NCBI RefSeq assembly: GCF_003991565.1
Contig: NZ_CP032819.1
Span: forward strand, 1,922,001 to 1,986,000
Origin: Butyricimonas faecalis
GTDB lineage: Bacteria; Bacteroidota; Bacteroidia; Bacteroidales; Marinifilaceae
Length of the DNA stretch: 64,000 nucleotides
Direction of reading: 5' to 3'
The notes below the pieces were generated by a model that saw only the letters and a program-made list of their open reading frames with translations, was not told the origin of the DNA and searched no databases. Every line of letters begins with the position of its first letter. The first letter of the stretch is position 1. Both the position numbers and the translations under genes were made by a program. This document shows positions 43,817 through 52,496 of the stretch, piece after piece.

Positions 43817-44536
43817 ATGAGAACGATAAAAGACAAAGAATTACACGAAAAATATTGCAACATTTGCATTGACAGTCCCAACTCCCTTTTTGCCAACCTG
43901 GACGAAAGCAGCAAAAGCATCATTCGTCAAACCAGCATTTGCAAGATGTACCGAAAAGGGGACTTGATTTACGAAGAAGGGAATAAACCGTTCGGGTTAA
44001 TTTGTCTGATTACCGGAAAAGCTAAAATCGCCAAGAAAGGCATCGCGGGACGGGAACAAATCGTGCGCATGGCAAAACCCGTCGGGTTCATCGGTTACCG
44101 GGCCTTCTTTGCCGAAGAAATGCACATCGCATCGGCCGAAGCCTTGGAAGACTCCATCGTCTGCATCATGAAAACCGAACTCATTTTCGGTATCGTACGC
44201 AGCAACTCGGATGTTGCCATGAACGTGATCCGGGCATTAGCCACCGACCTGGGTTTCTCGAACCGCCGAACCGTCACGCTCACGCAAAAACACATTCGCG
44301 GGCGCCTGGCCGAAGCTTTGCTTGTACTGAAAGACACGTACGGGTTCGAAGATGATAACAAAACACTGAAAATTTGCCTTTCCCGGGAAGATATGGCCAA
44401 TCTCTCGAACATGACCACGTCCAACGCCATCCGCACGCTATCCAACTTCGCCTCGGAAGGTATACTGGAACTTTCCGGCAAGCAAATCAAGATCACAAAC
44501 ATGGAAGCGTTGGAAAAAGTAAGTGATATGGGATGA
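43817..44536 (+). CDS. Crp/Fnr-family transcription regulator
   Basis: A 239-residue DNA-binding regulator. A cyclic-nucleotide-binding-type beta barrel (about 40-150, with GDLIYEEGNKPFGLICLITGKAKI) is joined to a C-terminal winged helix (CLSREDMANLSNMTTSNAIRTLSNF). An N-terminal cysteine pair (YCNIC, near residues 13-16) is present, but there is no full Fnr Fe-S cluster set visible. It lies 14 bp after nadE and may be cotranscribed. The effector is unknown. Confidence 0.85.
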   Translation: MRTIKDKELHEKYCNICIDSPNSLFANLDESSKSIIRQTSICKMYRKGDLIYEEGNKPFGLICLITGKAKIAKKGIAGREQIVRMAKPVGFIGYRAFFAEEMHIASAEALEDSIVCIMKTELIFGIVRSNSDVAMNVIRALATDLGFSNRRTVTLTQKHIRGRLAEALLVLKDTYGFEDDNKTLKICLSREDMANLSNMTTSNAIRTLSNFASEGILELSGKQIKITNMEALEKVSDMG

Positions 44537-44537
44537 T

Positions 44538-44993
44538 TCAATCTTGTAATTGATCGATACACCGGCTAATGGTTTCATAATCAAAGCCACGACTCAAGGC
44601 AAAGCGAAAAAGCTTTGCTTTTCGTTTATACGGGTCTTCCTCCTTCAAACCCCGGTTCTTTTGTTTCAACAACGCCAGACACGTCGTATCGTTTTCCTCA
44701 TCGGGCAGAGCCGACAAAGCCTGTTCGATCAGCCGTTCCGGCACACGCTTCTGGCGGAGCATCTGCATGATCTTCAACTTCCCCCAACGATTAAAACGAT
44801 GCTTATCCCGGGCATACGCCTCGGCAAAACGGGCATCATCCAAAAAATGATTCTTCACCAAAAACTCCATGACCGCGGCAATATCTTTCTCCTCCAACTC
44901 CCAGCGTTGTAACTTCTTAAGTACATCAAAACTACAATACTCCTTTTTACTACACTGCCCGGCAACTATATTCAACGCTTTTTTCGCATCCAC
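44538..44993 (-). CDS. recX: Regulatory protein RecX
   Basis: Modulates RecA filament activity. Of 151 residues, the conserved LVKNHFLDDARFAEAYARDK and LRQKRVPERLIEQAL motifs and repeated three-helix units fit RecX. The start codon appears to be GTG at 44993; an ATG nearby is in another frame. It is convergent with the Crp/Fnr gene and read in the same direction as prmC. Confidence 0.88.
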   Translation of the reverse strand: MDAKKALNIVAGQCSKKEYCSFDVLKKLQRWELEEKDIAAVMEFLVKNHFLDDARFAEAYARDKHRFNRWGKLKIMQMLRQKRVPERLIEQALSALPDEENDTTCLALLKQKNRGLKEEDPYKRKAKLFRFALSRGFDYETISRCIDQLQD

Positions 44994-45002
44994 TTTCGAT
45001 GT

Positions 45003-45035
45003 AATTTAAAATTTAGAATTTAGAATTTAAAATTT
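45003..45035. repeat. Heptad tract spanning the prmC stop codon
   Basis: AATTTAA, AATTTAG, AATTTAG, AATTTAA and AATTT in exact 7-bp register. The prmC stop (45020-45022) is within it. Confidence 0.9.
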
Positions 45036-45880
45036 CCCCGGGCTTTTACCATTCTTTCCCGCTCGTTAATATCCTTCCGCAACTCAACCTCCTCGTACCC
45101 CATCTTCTGGAGCAACTCGACGGTTTCTTTCCCCAAAGCCTCGTTGATTTCAAAAAACAACGCCCCCCCCTCGTTCAAATGATCGCGACCGAATTCGGCA
45201 ATCTTCCGGTAAAACATCAACGGGTCGGCATCCGGCACGAAAAGAGCCCTGGAAGGCTCATAATTCAGCACCCGATCATGCATAAACTCCCTCTCCGACT
45301 CCCTTACATACGGCGGATTACTCACGATCACGTCGAAACCGGGCCATTCCCATTCACCGTAGTGCAATATATCACGAACCTCAAAATCCACCTCCACGCC
45401 ATTCCTCCGGGCATTATCGGCAGCTTGACGCACGGCCTCCGGGGAAATATCCACCCCATAAAACCTTCCCCCTTTCAACAACTTTCCCAAAGACACGATG
45501 ATACACCCGCTTCCGGTACCTATATCCAGCACCCTCGCACCCGGCCGTACTCCCGATTCCACAATCCACATCACCAACTCTTCCGTCTCCGGACGGGGAA
45601 TCAACGTTTCGCTATTTAACTGAAAATCAATACCGGCAAATTCCGTTTCACCCAAAATATACTGAATCGGCTTATCCGTTTTTAACTCTTCCACAACTTG
45701 AACGAATTTATCGATAAAGCTTTTCTCTAAAAATTCGTGTTTTTTAAGATGGATTTCTATATTTGTACAATGCAACAGATGGCAAAAGGCAAGCGAGCAT
45801 AAAACTTTTATTTCATGCTCGGTATAAGCATCCTTTAGCTCCTGTAATGCGTATTGTTGTAAATCAAACATCGTATTCAT
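45020..45880 (-). CDS. prmC: Peptide chain release factor N5-glutamine methyltransferase
   Basis: Methylates the GGQ glutamine of release factors RF1/RF2. Of 286 residues, SAM motif I VLDIGTGSGCIIVSLG and the catalytic SNPPYVRESE are in family positions, with TLIPRPETEELV before them. A TATCTTTG box on the minus strand at 45885-45892 sits so close that the ATG at 45880 would be leaderless; the next in-frame ATG at 45871 fits a short leader. The C-terminus is read into the heptad repeat. Confidence 0.92.
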   Translation of the reverse strand: MNTMFDLQQYALQELKDAYTEHEIKVLCSLAFCHLLHCTNIEIHLKKHEFLEKSFIDKFVQVVEELKTDKPIQYILGETEFAGIDFQLNSETLIPRPETEELVMWIVESGVRPGARVLDIGTGSGCIIVSLGKLLKGGRFYGVDISPEAVRQAADNARRNGVEVDFEVRDILHYGEWEWPGFDVIVSNPPYVRESEREFMHDRVLNYEPSRALFVPDADPLMFYRKIAEFGRDHLNEGGALFFEINEALGKETVELLQKMGYEEVELRKDINERERMVKARGNFKF

Positions 45881-45884
45881 GAAA

Positions 45885-45892
45885 CAAAGATA
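45885..45892 (-). promoter_or_regulatory. Bacteroidetes -7 box abutting the prmC start
   Basis: TATCTTTG on the minus strand ends 5 bp before the ATG at 45880, implying a leaderless or near-leaderless prmC mRNA, or initiation at 45871. Confidence 0.5.
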
Positions 45893-45899
45893 CGGTTTA

Positions 45900-45927
45900 A
45901 TTGAAAACTGAAAATTGAAAACTGAAA
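45900..45927. repeat. Heptad tract between divergent prmC and cls
   Basis: ATTGAAA and ACTGAAA alternate twice at exact 7-bp spacing. It ends 10 bp before the cls start on one side and lies in the region of the prmC promoter on the other. Confidence 0.92.
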
Positions 45928-45937
45928 ATTTAATTGC

Positions 45938-47392
45938 GTGAACTGGACGAATATTGCGATTAACCTCGGCATACTGCTGTATATCCTCACCATTTTGGCG
46001 ATCATATACACGATCATACTGGAAAACAGGAATCCGGTACGTACACTCGCGTGGATGCTCGTCCTTATCCTCGTCCCCGGCATCGGACTATTTTTCTATA
46101 TCTACTTCGGTATGAACTATCGGAAGATCAAAATGTTCTCCATGAAAGGACTGGGCGACTTCAAGTGGTTGCAATACATGAGCGAGGACCAGAAACAACG
46201 TATCAAGAAAACCGAACTACTGAAAAAAGAAGACATGGAAGCGGTCAAACCGTTGATGACCTTGCTCCTAAACAACAGCAAGGCGCTCCTCTCCCGTAAC
46301 AACACGGTCGAAATTCTCAACAACGGGGAAGCCACCTTCAGCTCGATTTTCAAGGCCATCGCCAAGGCGAAGAAATACATTCATCTGGAATACTATATCA
46401 TTGACAAAGGAGAACTCGGGGAACAACTGAAAGAACTGCTTATCGAGAAAGCCAAAGAAGGCGTGGAAGTGCGCGTTATCTATGACGACGTGGGATCTTG
46501 GAAATTACCCAAACGCTACATCAAAGAGATGCAGGCTGCCGGAATCCAGATATACCCCTTTCTCCCCGTACGTTTCCCCCTGTTCACGAACAAGGTAAAC
46601 TACCGGAACCACCGGAAAATTGTGGTCGTGGATGGCGACACCGGTTTCATCGGCGGGTTAAACTTCGCCGATCGCTACCTGCACGGATTACCCGGCATCG
46701 GTATCTGGCGCGACACCCACCTGAAAGTGAAAGGGGAAGCCGTCACCTCGTTACAAGTGGTCTTCCTGTTCGACTGGTACTTCGTCCGTCAGGAACTTCT
46801 GCTAAACAAAGCGGAATACCTTCCCAACAAGAAAGTCGACGGCAACGTGGTCGTTCAAACCGTGGCCTCAGGTCCCGATAGCGACTGGACATCCATCCAG
46901 CAAGCCTACTTCACGCTGATCAACATGGCCAAGAAGTACGTTTTCATCTCGACACCCTATTTCATGCCGGGTGAAACCACGATCAACTCGCTGAAAACCG
47001 CGGCCATGAGTGGAGTGGATGTACGCATCATGATCCCGTACAAATCCGATTCGACACTCACGCACTGGTGCACGCGCTCCTACGTGGAGGAACTGCTGGA
47101 AGCCGGGGTTCGAGTATTTCAATACCGTAAAGGATTCAACCATAGCAAAGTAATCGTCATGGACGGGCTGGTATCTTCCGTGGGTACCGCCAACATGGAC
47201 ATCCGTAGTTTCGAACAAAACTTCGAAGTCAACCTCATCATCTACGACCGCAACGTCAGCCGCCAACTCGGTTCTGATTTTCTGAACGACCTGAAAGGCA
47301 GCACTGAAATCAGCATCCAACGCTGGAAATTCCGCCCCAAACGAGATAAAATCCGGGAATCCCTGGCCCGTCTCTTCGCGCCCCTACTCTAA
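45938..47392 (+). CDS. cls: Cardiolipin synthase (phospholipase D family)
   Basis: Condenses phosphatidylglycerol to cardiolipin in the inner membrane. Of 484 residues, two N-terminal membrane helices (about 5-30 and 35-58) precede two HKD motifs: NHRKIVVVDG and NHSKVIVMDG, each with HxK and a following Asp. The start is GTG at 45938, straight after a heptad repeat. Length matches bacterial Cls. Confidence 0.92.
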   Translation: MNWTNIAINLGILLYILTILAIIYTIILENRNPVRTLAWMLVLILVPGIGLFFYIYFGMNYRKIKMFSMKGLGDFKWLQYMSEDQKQRIKKTELLKKEDMEAVKPLMTLLLNNSKALLSRNNTVEILNNGEATFSSIFKAIAKAKKYIHLEYYIIDKGELGEQLKELLIEKAKEGVEVRVIYDDVGSWKLPKRYIKEMQAAGIQIYPFLPVRFPLFTNKVNYRNHRKIVVVDGDTGFIGGLNFADRYLHGLPGIGIWRDTHLKVKGEAVTSLQVVFLFDWYFVRQELLLNKAEYLPNKKVDGNVVVQTVASGPDSDWTSIQQAYFTLINMAKKYVFISTPYFMPGETTINSLKTAAMSGVDVRIMIPYKSDSTLTHWCTRSYVEELLEAGVRVFQYRKGFNHSKVIVMDGLVSSVGTANMDIRSFEQNFEVNLIIYDRNVSRQLGSDFLNDLKGSTEISIQRWKFRPKRDKIRESLARLFAPLL

Positions 47393-47640
47393 TTCGACAC
47401 AATTCATCGGGAAATAAGCCCGAAATAAGCGGTCAACCCCCTAAGTATCACATGTCCCCGAGTGAGCAAAGTCAGTTCCCAAACGGCCGTGAAACCTAGG
47501 GGACACCTCTGTCACACGTCTATTGCCGCTTAACACGCCCCAAACTGTTACGAATCACCCCCCAAACAACACCATACAACTTGCCACTCCGACAGCAAAA
47601 TTTTCTTTACCCCACAGGTAAATCCAACCCCTAAAATCCG

Positions 47641-47648
47641 TAGCTTTG
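47641..47648 (+). promoter_or_regulatory. Bacteroidetes -7 promoter box for murF-alr
   Basis: TAGCTTTG, exact TAnnTTTG match, 75 bp before the ATG; the heptad tract lies in the 5' UTR. Confidence 0.6.
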
Positions 47649-47690
47649 CCTTTATAAAAACAACATCATTGAAAATTGCAAATCCTTCAT

Positions 47691-47718
47691 TTTCAATTTT
47701 CAATTTTCAATTTTCAAA
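47691..47718. repeat. Heptad tract upstream of murF-alr
   Basis: TTTCAAT three times then TTTCAAA at exact 7-bp spacing, ending 4 bp before the ATG at 47723. Confidence 0.95.
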
Positions 47719-47722
47719 TCTT

Positions 47723-50155
47723 ATGAACGAAATCGCCGAAATCATTAACGGTACATTACATAGCGGGATACCCGTGGAGATCACGGAATATAGCATCGAC
47801 AGCCGCTCGGTCGTCACGCCCGAACACACGCTATTTTTTGCTTTAACAGGTAACAATCACAACGGGCACGATTACATCCCAACCCTATACGCGGATGGGG
47901 TTCGAGCATTTGTCATCAGTGAATTCCGGGAAGAATTCAAACTACTGACAGAAGCCAACCTGATCGTCGTTGAAAACGTATTGGCGGCCTTGCAACAGCT
48001 GGCAGCCCACCATCGTCAACAGGTCAACGCCGAAGTCATCGGCATTACCGGAAGTAACGGGAAAACCGTCGTGAAAGAATGGCTATACCAACTCCTGTCA
48101 AAGGACTTCCTAATCTACCGGAGTCCCCGGAGTTACAACTCTCAAGTAGGCGTCCCCCTATCTCTGTTGGGAATCGATGCCCGCACCGAAATCGCCATCA
48201 TCGAGGCGGGAATATCCCAAAAAGGGGAGATGAAACGCCTGCAACAAATGATCCGGCCAACGGTAGGAATCTTCACTCATCTCGGGGATGCACACGGTGA
48301 AAACTTCGCCTCCACGCAAGAAAAACTAGCCGAAAAAGCCCAACTTTTCACGTCCTGTTCCTGGGTGATCGGGCAATCGGGAGAGGCCATGGAATATATC
48401 AAAACACAATTGCCCGCCACCGTCTCGTGCTTACTCTGGGGGGAAGACGAGAACGCGCAAATTCAAGTAAAAACACTAAATATTACGGGGGGGCACCGGG
48501 AAGTACAAATCACGTACAACGGTACCAATTTCAGGCTGGACATTCCTTTCGCGGACATCGCCTCATTCGAGAACTGCATGAACGTTGTCAGCACCATGCT
48601 GTTAAAACGCTACTCTCCGGATACCATTTATTCCCGAGTGCAACAACTTTCCGCCATAGCCATGCGCCTTGAAATCAAAGACGGCATCAACAATTGCACG
48701 CTCGTGAATGACTATTACAATTCAGACCCCTCCTCGTTCCAACTGGCATTGAACATATTGGCAACACAGGATTCCTCGAAAGAGCGGGTTGTTATCCTTT
48801 CCGATTTCATGGACACGGGAAAAGCTGGAGACGATCTTTACCCTTCTATCGCGGAGACCCTTCGACAGGCAAACATCTCTTTATTTATCGGTATCGGCAA
48901 ACACCTCTGTGAACATCGCCATAATTTCGCGGTCAATTCCCGCTTTTACGAAGACACGGAACATTTTCTCCGCCAGGAAGACCGGGAGAATTTCAAAAAC
49001 CAAATAATCTTGATCAAAGGTGCGCGGGCCTTCCAATTCGAATATATCGCCGGGTTCCTGCAAAAGCAATCCCACAGCACCATTCTGGAAGTCGACCTGG
49101 ATGCCATGGTTTACAATCTAAATCACTTCCGGTCATTGACCGACGCACACCTCGCCGTCATGGTAAAAGCTTTTTCGTACGGTAGCGGTTCCCGTGAGAT
49201 TGCCTCCTTGCTACAATACCATCGGGTGGATTATCTCATGGTCGCTTTTGCCGACGAGGGAATCGAACTGCGTGCCGCGGGCATCACCATTCCCATCGCT
49301 GTCATGAACCCCGAACGGGAAGCTTTTGACAACATGATCATGTTTAACTTGGAACCGGAAATCTACGCCCTGGACATTTTGGAAGATTTCAACCAGGCAC
49401 TGAAAAAACACGGGATCAAGCGTTTCCCCGTACATATCAAACTGAACACCGGCATGAACCGTTCCGGTTTTGATGAACAGGATATCCCGCAATTATTGGA
49501 ATTTTTCAATACCGAACGTTCCGTGTACATCCGTTCCATGTTTTCTCATCTCGCGGGAAGTGACGAAGCCAAGCACGATGAATTCACCTTGGGCCAAATC
49601 CACCTGTTTGAACGTATGACCGAACGCATCCAAGCCCAATTTAACTACAAAATCTGGCGTCACATTTTGAATTCCGCCGGCATCGAACGGTTCCCGCAAT
49701 ACCATTTCGACATGGTTCGTCTCGGTATCGGTTTACACGGCATCAGTGCCGCGAATGCCCAACTCCAAGCCGTAAGCAGTTTCAAAACCTACATTTCCTC
49801 CATCCGCAACGTTCCCGAAGGTCAATCCATCGGCTACGGACGTAAAAGCTACACGACCCGCCCCTCCCGGATTGCCGTGATCCCCGTGGGGTATGCCGAC
49901 GGGCTCAACCGTCATTTGAGCAACCGCATCGGCAACGTATTCGTCAAGGGGAAACGGGTTCCGATTATAGGTAACATCTGCATGGATACCTGCATGATCG
50001 ACATCACGGACACGGATGCCGCCATCGGGGACGAGGTCGAGATTTTCGGGAAACACATTCCCGTGACCGAATTGGCGGAACAACTGGGGACCATCCCGTA
50101 CGAAGTACTTACAGGCATCTCTTTCCGCGTGAAACGAGTGTACTACAAGGAGTAG
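47723..50155 (+). CDS. murF: Bifunctional UDP-MurNAc-tripeptide:D-Ala-D-Ala ligase / alanine racemase
   Basis: An 810-residue fusion of two peptidoglycan enzymes. The MurF part has the ATP loop GITGSNGKT (107-115) and the family lid segments to about residue 450. The alanine racemase part follows, with the PLP lysine in MVKAFSYGSG (Lys482) and the CMDTCMIDIT segment near the C-terminus. The fusion is known in Bacteroidota; it makes D-Ala and joins D-Ala-D-Ala to the muropeptide. The start at 47723 follows a heptad tract; the longer frame would translate that tract. Confidence 0.95.
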   Translation: MNEIAEIINGTLHSGIPVEITEYSIDSRSVVTPEHTLFFALTGNNHNGHDYIPTLYADGVRAFVISEFREEFKLLTEANLIVVENVLAALQQLAAHHRQQVNAEVIGITGSNGKTVVKEWLYQLLSKDFLIYRSPRSYNSQVGVPLSLLGIDARTEIAIIEAGISQKGEMKRLQQMIRPTVGIFTHLGDAHGENFASTQEKLAEKAQLFTSCSWVIGQSGEAMEYIKTQLPATVSCLLWGEDENAQIQVKTLNITGGHREVQITYNGTNFRLDIPFADIASFENCMNVVSTMLLKRYSPDTIYSRVQQLSAIAMRLEIKDGINNCTLVNDYYNSDPSSFQLALNILATQDSSKERVVILSDFMDTGKAGDDLYPSIAETLRQANISLFIGIGKHLCEHRHNFAVNSRFYEDTEHFLRQEDRENFKNQIILIKGARAFQFEYIAGFLQKQSHSTILEVDLDAMVYNLNHFRSLTDAHLAVMVKAFSYGSGSREIASLLQYHRVDYLMVAFADEGIELRAAGITIPIAVMNPEREAFDNMIMFNLEPEIYALDILEDFNQALKKHGIKRFPVHIKLNTGMNRSGFDEQDIPQLLEFFNTERSVYIRSMFSHLAGSDEAKHDEFTLGQIHLFERMTERIQAQFNYKIWRHILNSAGIERFPQYHFDMVRLGIGLHGISAANAQLQAVSSFKTYISSIRNVPEGQSIGYGRKSYTTRPSRIAVIPVGYADGLNRHLSNRIGNVFVKGKRVPIIGNICMDTCMIDITDTDAAIGDEVEIFGKHIPVTELAEQLGTIPYEVLTGISFRVKRVYYKE

Positions 50156-50172
50156 CCCGTTGGCTGGGTACG

Positions 50173-50217
50173 TTCGCGGGTAATAAACCGCAGATTTTGC
50201 GGTTTATTACCCGCGAA
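50173..50217. terminator. Long GC-rich hairpin between convergent genes
   Basis: A perfect 20-bp stem (50173-50192 with 50198-50217), 5-nt loop, extended by three more pairs including a wobble. Just after murF-alr and before the leftward ATPase. No T-run directly adjoins it. Confidence 0.65.
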
Positions 50218-50273
50218 TGTTGTAACTTTTGCAGGTATTTCGACAAAAGTTATAAATTTTCCTTTGTATACGG

Positions 50274-51620
50274 TTATAAAAACATGGTCATATAAACCGG
50301 AATATAATCGATGCCATTCTCTCTCTTATAATCTTTTGTATAAATCACGTATTTATTCATGATCCGATCGGAGTATTTAATGCAAAACTGATCCAATGAT
50401 TTATGAGATTTATACCCTGAAGATTTCACCTCTATGGGAGATATCTTATGCCCATCGGGTATGACAAAATCGATTTCATAATACTTTTTACCTTCGGCAT
50501 AGGGAATTGTATGGTAAAATAAATTCTTCCCGGTAGCTTTTAACATTTGGGCTATGACATTTTCATAAACGTATCCCAAGTTTGTACCAAGTTTATCGCT
50601 AAGCAATTTATCATAAATGACATTTTCTGTAATATCACGATCTTTAAATGCAAGTGTTACGAACAGACCTGTATCCGAGGCATACATTTTGAAATATTCG
50701 TCATTTTTTGTCAACGCCAAACCGACATTCGGGTCGTCAGAATGAAATGCAACATTAACCGTCATCGAATCCTCCATTTCCTTCACAATATTTATTATTC
50801 TATCCACCTTTTCGTTAGGAATAGCCTTTCCCACTTGATAACGTAACACATTTTTACTTAATTGTGCAGGAATCACATCATACATCGACTTCGCCTTTCC
50901 CGAATCATCGATTTTCCCAAAATCTTCTTCATACAAAGCGATGATATCCCGTTTCGCGACATCAACAATTGAAAAATTATTCGTTTTAATATAAGCAGAA
51001 ACCGCCTGAGGCATCCCTCCAACAAGCATATACAGGCGAAAATCTCGCATCAGTTTACGATGAACGGCATCTCCTAACGGGAGTTTTTTTTCAAAAGCGG
51101 TTCGCAATAAGGGAATTGTTGCAGTATCACCAAGTGCCCATCTAAATTCTTCGTAATCCATGGGGTACATATCGACTTTTGTCTCTTCACTTGGAATTAT
51201 TATATCACGACTTTTTGATCGAACTGATATTAAGGATCCCGTCTCTATATAGTCATATCTATGATCTTTCACGAGGTGTTTGATTGCTTGTCTCGCCAGA
51301 GGCTGTAATTGTACTTCATCAAAAATTATTACAGATTCCCTTTCATACAACTGCACTTGATAGATAAATTGCAATCTTAAAAACAAATAATTCAAATCCG
51401 AGATATCATTGAACAAATCAGTTACTTCCTTGGATATTCTTGAAAAATCTATCAATAGGTATGATTTATACTCATGACGAGCAAATTCCTCTGCTATTGT
51501 TGATTTACCAATACGCCTGGCTCCTTGGATTAATAATGCGGTATCACCATTGCGCTCAGATTTCCATTTGAGCATGGTATCGTACATTTTTCTTTTAAAA
51601 TAGATCTTATTCTCTTCCAT
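50274..51620 (-). CDS. AAA ATPase with DUF4143 domain
   Basis: A roughly 448-residue P-loop ATPase. Walker A is IQGARRIGKST (about 32-42), Walker B IIFDEV near 100, and the C-terminal DUF4143 region (YENVIAQMLKATGKNLFYH ... EIDFVIPDGHKISPIEVKSS) ends in a nuclease-like EVK motif. Such proteins are common, scattered accessory genes in gut Bacteroidota with unknown function. The ATG at 51620 (MEENKIYFKR) is favoured. Base composition is more AT-rich than its neighbours and a repeat-rich gap adjoins it, hinting at transfer. Confidence 0.85.
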   Translation of the reverse strand: MEENKIYFKRKMYDTMLKWKSERNGDTALLIQGARRIGKSTIAEEFARHEYKSYLLIDFSRISKEVTDLFNDISDLNYLFLRLQFIYQVQLYERESVIIFDEVQLQPLARQAIKHLVKDHRYDYIETGSLISVRSKSRDIIIPSEETKVDMYPMDYEEFRWALGDTATIPLLRTAFEKKLPLGDAVHRKLMRDFRLYMLVGGMPQAVSAYIKTNNFSIVDVAKRDIIALYEEDFGKIDDSGKAKSMYDVIPAQLSKNVLRYQVGKAIPNEKVDRIINIVKEMEDSMTVNVAFHSDDPNVGLALTKNDEYFKMYASDTGLFVTLAFKDRDITENVIYDKLLSDKLGTNLGYVYENVIAQMLKATGKNLFYHTIPYAEGKKYYEIDFVIPDGHKISPIEVKSSGYKSHKSLDQFCIKYSDRIMNKYVIYTKDYKRENGIDYIPVYMTMFL

Positions 51621-51685
51621 TATTCTCAATTCTTATGGCGAATATAATCCAAAAAAAGCATCCCACCAAATTTAAAATCGCAAAA

Positions 51686-51739
51686 TGCCGTTATCCACCA
51701 AATGTTTTTGACGTTTTTGCCGTTATCCACCAAATGTTT
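51686..51739. repeat. Two 22-bp direct repeats
   Basis: Exact 22-bp copies at 51686-51707 and 51718-51739, period 32 bp. Each contains CCACCAAATG. A weaker CCACCAAAT lies at 51663. They lie between the ATPase and a membrane protein gene. Confidence 0.85.
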
Positions 51740-51870
51740 GTCACGTCTATAACGGAAATCTTGCCACAAGTGCTGTATAGGCACGCAGTTGTTTTTGGCA
51801 TTAAGCCAGACGCAGTGGGGAGGAAAATCTGCGTTATTTCAAATCATTGTTGTATTTTCGCGTTAAAAAG
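51740..51870. other. Possible relic of a mobile or dispersed element
   Basis: This gene-free stretch, together with the direct repeats, has an unbroken minus-strand frame without a start codon and a composition unlike either neighbour. I have a sense of having seen similar sequence in several Bacteroidales genomes, which a search would have to confirm. Confidence 0.35.
51853..51860 (+). promoter_or_regulatory. Probable -7 box for the small membrane protein gene
   Basis: TATTTTCG, one mismatch to TAnnTTTG, 17 bp before the ATG at 51878. Confidence 0.35.
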
Positions 51871-51877
51871 ACGAATT

Positions 51878-52372
51878 ATGAAAACTGCTAATTCTGTTAA
51901 CCTGAAATGGTTGAAAATATTTCATTTGTTTGCCGCAATCCTTTGGATTGGCTGCGGAATAGCGATGAACTTGCTCAGGGTCACGATTACGCCTACTACC
52001 CCTGAAGGAATGTTCACTTTATCATTAGCGATAAAAATTCTCGACGATCTGCTGATCTTCGGCGGAGTCATTGGCATTATTCTTACCGCAATTGTTTACG
52101 GAGCATGGACAAAATGGGGCTTCTTCAAGCAGCATTGGTTGACAGTTAAATGGATTTTGACTATAGTAATGGTACTGATCGGGTGGATTATCATGGGACC
52201 GGCTGTAAAAGGGAATGTTCATGAAATTGATTGGTATATGGTCAATCAGGATGTTTATAACAGAAATCTCGCTGTAAGTGCTATATGGGGACCTATACAA
52301 TTACTTCTGCTTGCTGTGGTAGTAATCATATCGGTATTCAAGCCATGGAAAACAAAAGGGAAACAGGCATGA
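51878..52372 (+). CDS. Small integral membrane protein (DUF2269-like)
   Basis: A 164-residue protein with four predicted membrane helices (about 10-32, 48-70, 82-102, 134-156). The LKIFHLFAAILWIGCGIAMN opening resembles DUF2269-type membrane proteins. Its function is unknown. The open frame extends upstream but starts inside the repeat region; the ATG at 51878 (MKTANSVNLKW) is preferred. Convergent with the TlpA-like gene, with a terminator between. Confidence 0.7.
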   Translation: MKTANSVNLKWLKIFHLFAAILWIGCGIAMNLLRVTITPTTPEGMFTLSLAIKILDDLLIFGGVIGIILTAIVYGAWTKWGFFKQHWLTVKWILTIVMVLIGWIIMGPAVKGNVHEIDWYMVNQDVYNRNLAVSAIWGPIQLLLLAVVVIISVFKPWKTKGKQA

Positions 52373-52427
52373 ACCGCAACCGTACAACATCACATCGGTT
52401 GTTATGAAAGATTGCCCTAATACCCAA

Positions 52428-52468
52428 AAAATTCTTCCAAACTTCTTTTCAGAAGCTGGAAGAATTTT
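52428..52468. terminator. Bidirectional terminator
   Basis: A perfect 12-bp stem (52428-52439 with 52457-52468) encloses a second 5-bp stem with a TTTC loop. A/T-rich flanks on both strands serve the convergent membrane-protein and TlpA-like genes. Confidence 0.8.
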
Positions 52469-52496
52469 CCACTGTGTATAGTTTACGAGAAGCTAT

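Larger units (their letters stand above)
47393..47722. other. 330-bp gap with possible RNA structure, a promoter and a heptad tract
   Basis: No gene seen. A block at about 47427-47522 has paired segments: AAGCGG with CCGCTT as an outer stem, and TGTCCCC with GGGGACA (7 bp) inside. Then come the murF promoter (47641-47648) and a heptad repeat. Confidence 0.5.

Noticed and set aside
51635..51877. 81-codon N-terminal extension of the membrane protein
   Set aside because: Falls in the direct-repeat region and lacks the hydrophobic pattern of the rest; a start at 51878 follows a likely -7 box.
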